From Frigoribacterium sp. Leaf263 (lineage in GTDB: Bacteria > Actinomycetota > Actinomycetes > Actinomycetales > Microbacteriaceae), in the NCBI RefSeq assembly GCF_001422285.1, contig NZ_LMMO01000004.1, forward strand, positions 622,983-686,982: 64,000 nt of DNA, read 5' to 3'. Of the stretch, positions 1 through 8,435 are shown piece by piece (position 1 is the first letter of the stretch; the number at the start of each line of letters is the position of its first letter). The notes below the pieces were generated by a model. The model was not told the origin of the DNA, did not search any database, and worked only from the letters and a program-made list of their open reading frames with translations. The position numbers and the translations under genes are program-made.

Positions 1-2
1 AC

Positions 3-2384
3 CTCGTCGCCGACGTGAACGACTTCGCGACCCCCACGATCGAGCTGGCTGCGCAGCCCGGCATCTCGACCGACCTCACCGTCGACGGCGTGCTCGGCTC
101 GGCCTTCGACTCGTCGACGACCTCCGAGCTGGCGCTGCAGCAGCGCACCATCGACCTCGTCGGCGACGTCAACACCGTGCTGAGCCGCGCCGGCGAGACG
201 ATCACCGAGGTGCGCACCAACCTCGAGAGCACCTCCGAGACCCTCGGCGTCCGCACCGCCGAGCAGCTGAAAGACAGCAGCTCGTCGCTCGCCGCGACCA
301 TGACGGGCCTGAACAGCCAGCTCACCTCGCTCGACTCGGACCTCACCGCGACGGTCACCGGCACCGAGTCGACCGTGCTGAGCCAGCTCCAGCAGACGGT
401 CGCGAGCGTCGACTCGCTGCTCGGCGACACCGACGCGGGTAAGCCCACCGTGACCATCGACGGCGAGGGCTGCGCCGCGATCGTCGCCGAGCCCGGGCAG
501 ACCACCAGCGTCTACGGCAGCCTGCTGCAGGTCTCCGCCCAGCTCGACGGGTACGCCCAGTCGACCGCCGGCTGCCGCGACCAGGTCGCCGCCGAGCTGC
601 AGCGCACCGTCGGCCCGACCGCCCCCGACGCCGAGAGCTGCGCCACGGCCCCGTCGCTGACCTGCGCCCTGTTCGCCTCGTCGCTCACCGTCACGGCCGC
701 CCTCATCGGGCTCGTCACCGACGGTGCCGCCCTCGCCGACGAGCTGCAGCCCGAGCTGGCACAGCAGGCCATCGAGAGCAACGACTCGCTGACCGCCGAG
801 CTGGCCGAGCTCGACGAGCAGGTCGACGCCCTCGCCGAGGACGCCTCGTCCGACGAGGTCGCTCAGGCCCTCGAGTCGCTCCGTTCGACGGCGGAGTCGG
901 TGTCGGTCGGCGTGCCCACCCTGCGCGACCAGGTCGACGGCCTGCACGATCAGGCCCAGCGTGCCCGCGACCGGATCGGCAACGTGCCCGAGCCGTCGTC
1001 GACTAACCCGTTCTTCTCGGAGACGATGCAGGGGCAGAACGCCCGACTGGCCTTCGAGCTGTGCCAGAAGATCGAGACCCGCTTCACCGACGGGCTCTCG
1101 CGCGACGAGGTCGAGCGGCTGAGGTCGTTCCTCACCGACGTGCCCTGCGACGCGCCCGACGACGGCGGCGAGGGCGGCGACGACGGTGACGACGGCGAGC
1201 AGCCGCAGCCGACGCCGACGCCCACCGCGACGCCGACCCCCGCGCCCACCGCCCCGCCGACGACCCAGCCCACCGCTGCGCCGACGAGCGCGCCCACGGC
1301 CGAACCGACCGCGGAGCCGACGACCGACCCGACCTCCGACCCGACGACCGACCCGACGACGGCCCCGGCCTCGGTCGGCGCCGCGAGTCGCATCGACGCG
1401 GGCGCGCAGGCCCTGCGCCCGCCGTTCCCCTACGAGTTCCCGATGAGCGAGCGACTCGCGAACCAGGCCTCCGAGTGGGAGGCGCTCATCAGCGCCACGG
1501 ACGTCGACCGTGATCGACTGCCCGGCGGCGTCGGCGACACCATCGCGACCTTCCAGACGACGACGGACAACCTCGACGAGGCCATCGACCGGCTCGAGCG
1601 GACGATCCGGGCCGGCGACGGCGGGATCGACTCGGCCGTCTCGGCGCTGCAGGAGCGCGTCGCCGTCGCGCAGGGGCAGAACGCCACGGTCACCGAGCGC
1701 CTCTCGTCGCTGAAGGATCAGCAGGACGCCCTGGCCGACCAGGTCGAGGAGGCGTTCGCCGACGCGTCGATCGACGCGTCGACCGAGATCCAGGGGCTCA
1801 TCGGCTCGCAGGTGCGGGTCGTCGCCGAGCAGGGCGCCGCGACCCGCCAGACCGTGATCGACGCGTTCGATCGCTCGATCGTCGGTCTCTCGACGACGTC
1901 CGACGTCGTCGTCGGCGACGCGAAGGAGACCATCGAGGGGCAGCGCGCCGACCTCGACGAGCAGACCTCGGGTCTGGCCGCAGCGATCGACGAGCAGACG
2001 GCGTCGACCCTCGAGCGCATCTCGCAGAGCACGGCGAACTCGACGCGCGACGTCGAGGGCGCCTCGACGCTGCTGGCCGGCGACCTCGCCAAGGTGATGC
2101 TCGACCTCGGCGACCGCGAGGTCGAGGGCTCGGGGATCCTCGGCGCCATGGCCACCAGCGCCGCCAAGGCCGACACCGCCGACTTCCAGCTCGCGTTGGC
2201 GACGCAGAACGCCTCCGGCTACGCCAACGTGCGGGCCGAGGACATCGCCGGCATCATGCTGCGCCAGGCGCAGTTCACGGCCTCGCTCGAGGCGGCGACG
2301 GCGCTGCCGGCGTTCCACCTCGACGTGCCGTCCGGCGCGACGTCGACCACCCTGTACGCCTTCACGATCGGCGGCACGCGATGA
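3..2384 (+). CDS. Large coiled-coil, Ala/Asp-rich protein with Pro-Thr linker (5' partial)
   Basis: The frame is open to the left edge, so the start lies outside the window and about 794 residues are visible. The GTG at 15 is only an internal codon. Most of the protein reads as long helical, coiled-coil sequence rich in Ala, Leu, Glu, Gln and Asp. Near visible residues 395-450 is an acidic Gly/Asp stretch followed by a Pro-Thr repeat linker (PTPTPTATPTPAP type), typical of exported or cell-wall proteins. The visible part has no transmembrane segment. The stop overlaps the next start (ATGA). Placement before a binding-fold protein and an EssC/EccC-type ATPase suggests a surface or secretion-apparatus component. 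The family is not recognised; a link to EsaA/YueB-like stalk proteins is only a guess. Confidence 0.7.
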   Translation, partial: LVADVNDFATPTIELAAQPGISTDLTVDGVLGSAFDSSTTSELALQQRTIDLVGDVNTVLSRAGETITEVRTNLESTSETLGVRTAEQLKDSSSSLAATMTGLNSQLTSLDSDLTATVTGTESTVLSQLQQTVASVDSLLGDTDAGKPTVTIDGEGCAAIVAEPGQTTSVYGSLLQVSAQLDGYAQSTAGCRDQVAAELQRTVGPTAPDAESCATAPSLTCALFASSLTVTAALIGLVTDGAALADELQPELAQQAIESNDSLTAELAELDEQVDALAEDASSDEVAQALESLRSTAESVSVGVPTLRDQVDGLHDQAQRARDRIGNVPEPSSTNPFFSETMQGQNARLAFELCQKIETRFTDGLSRDEVERLRSFLTDVPCDAPDDGGEGGDDGDDGEQPQPTPTPTATPTPAPTAPPTTQPTAAPTSAPTAEPTAEPTTDPTSDPTTDPTTAPASVGAASRIDAGAQALRPPFPYEFPMSERLANQASEWEALISATDVDRDRLPGGVGDTIATFQTTTDNLDEAIDRLERTIRAGDGGIDSAVSALQERVAVAQGQNATVTERLSSLKDQQDALADQVEEAFADASIDASTEIQGLIGSQVRVVAEQGAATRQTVIDAFDRSIVGLSTTSDVVVGDAKETIEGQRADLDEQTSGLAAAIDEQTASTLERISQSTANSTRDVEGASTLLAGDLAKVMLDLGDREVEGSGILGAMATSAAKADTADFQLALATQNASGYANVRAEDIAGIMLRQAQFTASLEAATALPAFHLDVPSGATSTTLYAFTIGGTR

Positions 2385-3862
2385 GCGACGCGACCCCGCG
2401 ACACAGCGAGGCGACCCCGGCCGAATCGACCGGAGCCACGACGCTCGGCGCCGTCGGCCCCTCGGACGAGTCCGGCGACGCGACCGCGACCCGACCCCGA
2501 CGCCCCCGGCGCGGTCGCACCATCGCGATCGTGGCGGGCGCGCTCGTCGTCGCCGCGGCCATCGTCGTCACCGTGATCGTCGTGCAGCCCGACGACGAGC
2601 CGGCCGGAGCTCCGGTCGCCGCGACGCTCCCCGTCGCCCTGCCCGCCGGCGATCTGCCTGAGGGCACCACGGTCGGCGTCATCGTCACCCTCGGCCCCGG
2701 AGCCGAGGGCGCCGACTGGAACGGCGCGGCCCAGGGCGCGCTCGTCGCCGAGCGCCGTCTCGAGCTCGGCGGGGCCGACATCGCCCTCGCCACCGAGAAC
2801 GACGGCGGCACCGAGGCGGGTGCGGCCGACGCCGTCGCCGCCCTCGTCGAGCGGGGTGTCACCGGCATCGTCGTCGCGAGCTCCGGCCCGCACATCGTCG
2901 GCGCCCTGAGCGCCGCGGCCGACGCCGGTCTCCCCGTCGTCCTGCCGTACGCCCCGGTGCCCGACGGCGCCGAGGGCTCCGTCTGGTCGACCGCCCCCGA
3001 CACCGCCTCGACCGGCGCGGCGCTCACCGAGGCCCTCGCCGGCGCCACCCGGACGCTCCTGGTCGACGCCGGTGGCGGAGCGCCCGTCGGCGTCGAGATC
3101 GGTCGCACCCTCGCCGCCACCTCGGCGGCCGGTGACGACGGCCTCGCCCGCGATGTCGCCCGCCTGACCGGCTCGACCCCGCCCGCGACCGAGACCGGCG
3201 ACGACGTCTCGGCCACCGCCTCCCAGGAGGAGGACCCGGTCGCCGACCCGTCCGACGCCGTCCTCGTGAGCGGTTCCGCCGCGCGCCTGGCCGACGTCGT
3301 CGCGCTGCTCCAGACGGCGGACCTGGCCGTCCCCGTCGTGCTGACCCCCGACGCCACGAGCCCGGCGTTCTCGTCGGGTCTGACGGCGGACGGCGCGAGC
3401 CTGTCGGGCTCGCTCGTCACGGTCGGCCCCGAGACCGGCGACGCGACCGCCCTCCGTGGCGACGCCGCCGGGCGCTCGGTGTCGGCGTTCCTCGGCGGGG
3501 TCCGTGTCCTCGCCCAGGACCCCGACGCGGTGAACCTGACCGACGATCAGCCCTTCACGGCGGTCGCCGGAGCCGCCGACGCCCGCAGCCACGACGCCGT
3601 CGTCGCGCTCGTCCGAGCCGTCGAGGCCTCCGGGTCGATCGAGCCCGGCGCCGTAGGCGACGCCCTCGGCGACCTCGCCCTCGGGGCCTCCGACGGCATC
3701 GCCGGCCCCGAGCTCGACTTCTCGTCGGCCCAGGCCCTCGGCGGCGAGGTGACGGTGCTCAACGCGTCGTCGCAGGACCTCGGTCTGCGCCCGGCATCCG
3801 ACGACGGCTCGACGAGCCTGATCTGGTTCGCCGGCCCGGCCACGACCCCCGCCGCAGGCTGA
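2381..3862 (+). CDS. Membrane-anchored periplasmic-binding-protein-fold protein (type 1, LivJ-like)
   Basis: The protein has 493 residues. A basic stretch (PRRPRRGR, about 40-46) is followed by a single transmembrane helix at about 47-68. The rest, from about residue 85, lies outside the cell and resembles the type 1 periplasmic binding fold of branched-chain amino-acid receptors. It opens with TVGVIVTLGP, then has an N-terminal helix (GAAQGALVAERRLEL) and the beta-strand/loop GVTGIVVASSG. It has a membrane anchor instead of a lipobox, and no permease genes are nearby, so ordinary nutrient uptake is unlikely. Translation is coupled to the upstream gene by a 4-nt overlap, and the EssC-like ATPase follows 79 nt later. 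I infer an extracellular sensor or assembly partner of the secretion locus. Confidence 0.72.
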   Translation: MSDATPRHSEATPAESTGATTLGAVGPSDESGDATATRPRRPRRGRTIAIVAGALVVAAAIVVTVIVVQPDDEPAGAPVAATLPVALPAGDLPEGTTVGVIVTLGPGAEGADWNGAAQGALVAERRLELGGADIALATENDGGTEAGAADAVAALVERGVTGIVVASSGPHIVGALSAAADAGLPVVLPYAPVPDGAEGSVWSTAPDTASTGAALTEALAGATRTLLVDAGGGAPVGVEIGRTLAATSAAGDDGLARDVARLTGSTPPATETGDDVSATASQEEDPVADPSDAVLVSGSAARLADVVALLQTADLAVPVVLTPDATSPAFSSGLTADGASLSGSLVTVGPETGDATALRGDAAGRSVSAFLGGVRVLAQDPDAVNLTDDQPFTAVAGAADARSHDAVVALVRAVEASGSIEPGAVGDALGDLALGASDGIAGPELDFSSAQALGGEVTVLNASSQDLGLRPASDDGSTSLIWFAGPATTPAAG

Positions 3863-3941
3863 CCCGCACCACCACAGCACCACAGCACCGCAGCACGACA
3901 GCACCACCGCGACCCACACCACCTCCGACCGAGGAGCCCCC

Positions 3942-6900
3942 ATGCGCGTCCTGATCGATCTCGACGGCGACCGACGGAGCATCGACGTCGACCGCTGGCA
4001 GGGCTCGGCCACGCTCGGCGAGCTCGTCGCGGCGGCCGGGGGAGACCCGCGGGCCACCGACACCGACCTCTTCGTCGACGAGGCCGCCGTGCCGCTCGAC
4101 ACGCCCCTCGACGACCTCGTGCTGCTCGAGGGGTCGCGCATCGCCCGCACCCCGGGCACGCGACGTCGCCAGCTGTCCGGCTGGAGCGTCACCCTCGCCG
4201 GCGGTCTCGCCGTGGGCCAGGTCGTCGAGGTGCCGCGCAGCCGCCCGCTCGTCGTCGGCCGCGCCCCGCAGGCCGACCTCGTGCTGCCGACCGCCAGCGC
4301 CTCGTGGGAGCACTGCACGATCGAGCTCGACGGCGACGGCGTGCGCATCCGCGACGCCGGGTCGACCAACGGCACCCTGATCGGCGGCGAGCGGGTCGAC
4401 GCCGAGGGCGTCGAGATCACCGAGGCGACGACCGCCATCGTCGGCGGTGCGGTGCTGCTCGTCCGCCCCGCCCTGGCCGAGGTCACCGTGCCGGCGCCCG
4501 GGTCGCTGCACAACCTGACCCCCGCCTCCACGGCTCCCTTCAACCGTCCGCCCCGGCCGGGCCGCACCGACGACGGCGAGCCCGTGCAGCCCCCCGAGCG
4601 CAAGGAGGTGCCGCCGGCCTCGAAGTTCAGCTACATCACCGTGCTCGCGCCCCTGCTGCTGGCCGGCGCGATGGTGGCGCTGCTCGGCGACGCCCGGTTC
4701 GCGCTCTTCGCGCTGCTCAGCCCCGTCACCGCGATCGGCATGTGGCTCGAGCAGAAGCACCGTCGCACGAAGAACCTCCGCGAAGAGGAGGAGCGCTTCG
4801 ACAAGGCCGTCGACGACTTCTCCGCCGACATCGCCGAGGCGGCGGCCGAGGAGGCGCGGCGCCGCTTCGATCTCGTCCCCGACCCCGCGACGGTGCTGCG
4901 TCGTCCGGAGCTGCCGACCACCCTGCTCTGGCAGCGACGGGTCGGCGCCGACGACTTCCTGGCGCTGCACGCCGGCATCGGCGACGTGCCCTGGCGCCCC
5001 GAGCTCGACGACCGCGGCTCGACGCGTCGCGACGACCGGGTCAAGGAGGCGCTGGCCGCCGGGCGGCTCGCCTCGGCGCCCGTCGTGGTCGACCTGACCG
5101 ACGCCGGCGTCGTCGGGATCGTCGGAGACCGCGCCGGCGCCCTCGCGCTCGCCCGCAGCCTGCTCGCCCAGGCGGCGGTCCACTGCGGCCCCGCCGACCT
5201 GACCATCGGCACGTTCTGCGACCCGGGTCGCGACGCGGACTGGGAGTGGGCGTCGTGGCTGCCGCACACCCGTCAGGTCGGCAGCAGCACCGGCGACCGC
5301 TGGATGTCGGCCCGTCGCGAGGCGAGCGTGTCCATGCTGCGCGGCCTCCGCGAGACGGTCGACGAGATGCCCACCCCGGCCCTGCTCGTCGTGCTCGACT
5401 CCGAGGTGCTGACCGAGGGCCGTGACGCGCCCGCCCGCGCGATCCTCGGCCACGGACGCTCGGTGCCCGGCGTGACGCTGCGTCCGAACGAGCGGAGCGT
5501 CCGCGTCAGCGGCATCGTCATCGCGACCTCGGAGGAGCAGCTGCCCGCCTCGTGCACCACCGTCGTCGTGGTCGGCGAGGACGCCGCCGCGACCGTGCAC
5601 CGCCCGGAGGACCGCACCCGGGTCGACGACGTCGTGCTCGCCGGCGTCGACGTCGCCACCGCCGAGGAGTGCGCGCGGCACCTCGCCCACTTCGACGACC
5701 CCGAGCTGATCGTGCCCGGGGCGTCGCTGCCCTCGCTCGTGCGTCTGCCCGAGCTCTTCGGCGTGCCGCGCCTCGACGCCGAGTCCGTCCAGTCGATGTG
5801 GCGGGCGCGCACGGGCGTCTCGACCCCCATCGGCTCGTCGGAGTCGGGCGTGCTCACCCTCGACCTCGTCGCCGACGGCCCGCACGGCCTCGTGGGCGGC
5901 ACCACCGGGTCGGGCAAGAGCGAGTTCCTCCGCTCGCTCGTCGCCGGCCTCGCCGCCCGCAACGACCCGACCCGCCTGAACTTCATCCTGATCGACTTCA
6001 AGGGCGGCGCGGCCTTCGCGGCCTGTGAGCGACTGCCGCACACCATCGGCACGATCAGCAACCTCGACGAGCAGCTCGCCGACCGCGCCCTCCGCTCGCT
6101 CGAGGCCGAGATGCAGCGTCGGCAGCGCGTCTTCGCCGAGGCGGGCGACGACATCGACAACCTCGAGGCCTATCTCGCGACGTCGCCTGCGGAGCCGATG
6201 CCGCGCCTCCTGCTGGTCGTCGACGAGTTCGCGATGCTCGCGAAGGACTTCCCCGACGTGCTCAGCTCGCTCGTCAGCGTCGCCGCCGTGGGGCGGACCC
6301 TGGGGGTCCACATGATCCTCGCGACGCAGCGTCCCGCCGGCGTCGTGAACGACGACATCCTGGCCAACACGAACCTGCGGGTGGCGCTGCGCGTGCAGAG
6401 CCGCGAGGACTCCAGCAACGTGATCGGCGTGCCCGCGGCCGCCGGCATCTCGCGCGCCCAGACGGGCCGCGCGTACGTGAAGCTCGGTCAGGACGACATC
6501 ACCCCCGTGCAGACCGCGCTCGTCACCGGGCGGGCCCTCGAGGCGGCCGCCGAGGCCGTCAGCGTGCGCGACATCGGGCAGTTCGGCGTCCCGGCGCCCC
6601 GCCCGGCCCCGCCGCGCGCCTCGGCGAAGGACAGCACCGACCTCGACGAGCTGATCGACGCGATCGTCGCGGCCGATGCGGAAGCCGGCTTCGCGCCTCC
6701 TCGGCAGGTCTGGCCGGAGGCGCTGGGCGAGTCGGTCGCGCTGGCCGGGTTCCCGACGGCGAGCGTCGGCGACGGCTCGGCGGGCTCGGCCGGCGACGGC
6801 GATGCGGCGACCGCGACCGCGCCGGAGGTCGGCGGTGTGCAGGGCGACCGCGTCGTGGTGGCCCTGGCCGACGAGCCGGATCTGCAGCGGCAGAGCCCCG

Positions 6901-8276
6901 CCGGCTGGGACATGGCGCAGGGCAACCTGCTCGTCATGGGGATCCCCGGCAGCGGCACGAGCACGACCCTGGCGACGCTCGCCCTCACGCTGGCCCGCGA
7001 CACCGCCCCCGCGGACCTCGACCTGTACGTGCTCGACCTCGGCTCCCGCGACCTCGCGCCCCTGGCGGATCTGCCGCACACCGTGGCCTACGTCGGACCG
7101 GGCGCCGGGGCGAAGGAGCAGCAGGCGAGGTTCCTGCGGCACCTGCGCACCGAGCTCGAGGCCCGCCGCGCCGATCCGGTCGGCCGCCGTCGCGCCGTCG
7201 TGCTGCTGGACGGCCTCGCGGCCCTCCGCGACGAGCTGCAGGACTACGAGGGGCAGCAGCTGCTCGACCTCCTCTACCGCGTCTACGCCGACGGCCCGGC
7301 CCTCGGTCTCTCGTTCGCCGTGTCCACCACCCGCGCCAAGGCCGTTCCGTCGGCGATGGACGAGGTCACGACGCAGAAGTGGCTGTTCCGCCTCGCCGAC
7401 CCCTACGACTACGCGTCGCTCGGGGTGAAGGGCAAGAGCATCCCCGCGCCGGTGCCCGGTCGCCTCGTCGACGTGACCAACCGGCTGCAGATGCACGTCG
7501 CGACCCCGGCCGGTCCGCTCGCCGATGCCGTCGCCCATGTCGCGTCGATCTGGCACGACGTCGCCCCCAAGGCGAACGCCATCGGTCAGCTGCCCGACGA
7601 CGTCCGCGTCGACGAGCTCGGACTCGCCCCCACCTTCGACGGCGAGCCGTGGCGGCTGCCCATCGGCATCGGAGAAGACGACCTCACCCCCGCCGTGCTC
7701 GAGGTCTACGAGGGCGAGCACGTGCTCGTCGCCGGGCCGGCGCGGTCGGGCAAGTCGACGCTGCTGCTGGCGATCGCCGAGTCGATCCGCGGGGTCTCAG
7801 GGTCGACCCGGCCCGTCGTCTGGGGCATCGGCGACCGCCGCTCGCCGCTCGCGCACGCCCCGCTCGACCGCGTCGCCGTCGGAGCCGACGAGGTGCCGGC
7901 GCTCCTCGCGGCCCTCCGCCTCGAACGCGGGCCGGTCGTGCTGCTGATCGACGACGCCGAGCGCTTCGACGACACCGATCAGTCGATCGCGAACCTGCTC
8001 GCGTCGAACCGGCCCGGGCTCTGCGTCATCGCCGCAGGGCGCTCGGTCGACCTGCGGAGCCTCTACGGCCACTGGACGAAGACCGTCCGCAAGTCCCGGT
8101 GCGGCGTGCTGCTCCAGCCCGACGTCGACTACGACGGCGAGCTGCTCGGCGTCACCCTCCCTCGCCGCTCGCCGGTCGCGCTGACCCAGGGACGCGGCTA
8201 CGCCGGTGCCGGAGGCGCGGTGCGGCTCGTGCAGGCCATGAGCCCGAGCGTCGCGGAGCCGGCCCGCACGGCCTGA
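3942..8276 (+). CDS. FHA-domain FtsK/SpoIIIE ATPase, EssC/EccC-type type VII secretion motor
   Basis: This 1444-residue protein is the motor expected of a type VII secretion system. Residues 1-75 look like a small ubiquitin-like or forkhead-associated-like unit. An FHA domain follows at about 103-176 (VGRAPQADLVLP, then GSTNGTLIGG). Two membrane helices lie at about 229-270. Three FtsK/SpoIIIE ATPase domains follow. D1 has an intact Walker A (GGTTGSGKSE, near 652) and Walker B (LLLVVDEFAML, near 755). D2 has a degenerate Walker A (GIPGSGTSTT, near 1000) with Thr where Lys is expected. D3 has GPARSGKST (near 1265) and VVLLIDDAE. An N-terminal FHA is a feature of Firmicutes EssC rather than mycobacterial EccC. 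The ATG follows GAGGAG at good spacing. No WXG100 substrate gene is visible in the window. Confidence 0.88.
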   Translation: MRVLIDLDGDRRSIDVDRWQGSATLGELVAAAGGDPRATDTDLFVDEAAVPLDTPLDDLVLLEGSRIARTPGTRRRQLSGWSVTLAGGLAVGQVVEVPRSRPLVVGRAPQADLVLPTASASWEHCTIELDGDGVRIRDAGSTNGTLIGGERVDAEGVEITEATTAIVGGAVLLVRPALAEVTVPAPGSLHNLTPASTAPFNRPPRPGRTDDGEPVQPPERKEVPPASKFSYITVLAPLLLAGAMVALLGDARFALFALLSPVTAIGMWLEQKHRRTKNLREEEERFDKAVDDFSADIAEAAAEEARRRFDLVPDPATVLRRPELPTTLLWQRRVGADDFLALHAGIGDVPWRPELDDRGSTRRDDRVKEALAAGRLASAPVVVDLTDAGVVGIVGDRAGALALARSLLAQAAVHCGPADLTIGTFCDPGRDADWEWASWLPHTRQVGSSTGDRWMSARREASVSMLRGLRETVDEMPTPALLVVLDSEVLTEGRDAPARAILGHGRSVPGVTLRPNERSVRVSGIVIATSEEQLPASCTTVVVVGEDAAATVHRPEDRTRVDDVVLAGVDVATAEECARHLAHFDDPELIVPGASLPSLVRLPELFGVPRLDAESVQSMWRARTGVSTPIGSSESGVLTLDLVADGPHGLVGGTTGSGKSEFLRSLVAGLAARNDPTRLNFILIDFKGGAAFAACERLPHTIGTISNLDEQLADRALRSLEAEMQRRQRVFAEAGDDIDNLEAYLATSPAEPMPRLLLVVDEFAMLAKDFPDVLSSLVSVAAVGRTLGVHMILATQRPAGVVNDDILANTNLRVALRVQSREDSSNVIGVPAAAGISRAQTGRAYVKLGQDDITPVQTALVTGRALEAAAEAVSVRDIGQFGVPAPRPAPPRASAKDSTDLDELIDAIVAADAEAGFAPPRQVWPEALGESVALAGFPTASVGDGSAGSAGDGDAATATAPEVGGVQGDRVVVALADEPDLQRQSPAGWDMAQGNLLVMGIPGSGTSTTLATLALTLARDTAPADLDLYVLDLGSRDLAPLADLPHTVAYVGPGAGAKEQQARFLRHLRTELEARRADPVGRRRAVVLLDGLAALRDELQDYEGQQLLDLLYRVYADGPALGLSFAVSTTRAKAVPSAMDEVTTQKWLFRLADPYDYASLGVKGKSIPAPVPGRLVDVTNRLQMHVATPAGPLADAVAHVASIWHDVAPKANAIGQLPDDVRVDELGLAPTFDGEPWRLPIGIGEDDLTPAVLEVYEGEHVLVAGPARSGKSTLLLAIAESIRGVSGSTRPVVWGIGDRRSPLAHAPLDRVAVGADEVPALLAALRLERGPVVLLIDDAERFDDTDQSIANLLASNRPGLCVIAAGRSVDLRSLYGHWTKTVRKSRCGVLLQPDVDYDGELLGVTLPRRSPVALTQGRGYAGAGGAVRLVQAMSPSVAEPARTA

Positions 8277-8317
8277 CCCGCGCCTCCCCGGTGCCGAGCC
8301 CGCGCTCGTGCCCGCGC

Positions 8318-8349
8318 CCGCGCTGCCGCGCTGCCGCGCTGCCGCGCTG
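8318..8349. repeat. Four tandem copies of an 8-bp unit
   Basis: CCGCGCTG is repeated four times without change between the ends of the convergent secretion ATPase and kinase genes, just before the terminator hairpin. The unit length is not a multiple of three, and no gene is present. Confidence 0.85.
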
Positions 8350-8378
8350 CGCCGCGCGTCGTGCACGGTGGTCAGAAG

Positions 8379-8409
8379 ACGCCCTTCCGGGCCCCGCGGA
8401 GGGCGTTTT
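8379..8409 (+). terminator. Intrinsic terminator between convergent genes
   Basis: The stem pairs ACGCCCTTCCG with CGGAGGGCGT (one bulged T) around a GGCCCCG-type loop and runs into TTTT. It is one of the few hairpins in the window with a clear T run. It should end transcription of the secretion ATPase, and its stem may also act for the kinase gene on the other strand. Confidence 0.75.
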
Positions 8410-8435
8410 CCGCCCACCGTCCGTGGCCGACCCCG

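Noticed and set aside
2219-4603. A 794-codon minus-strand open frame
   Set aside because: It is the shadow of two real plus-strand genes, with biased low-complexity composition and no motif.
3759-7721. A 1320-codon open frame on the minus strand, antisense to the secretion ATPase gene
   Set aside because: The sense strand encodes clear FHA and ATPase motifs. The antisense protein is Arg/Gly/His/Asp-rich with no domain, the usual shadow in very GC-rich DNA.
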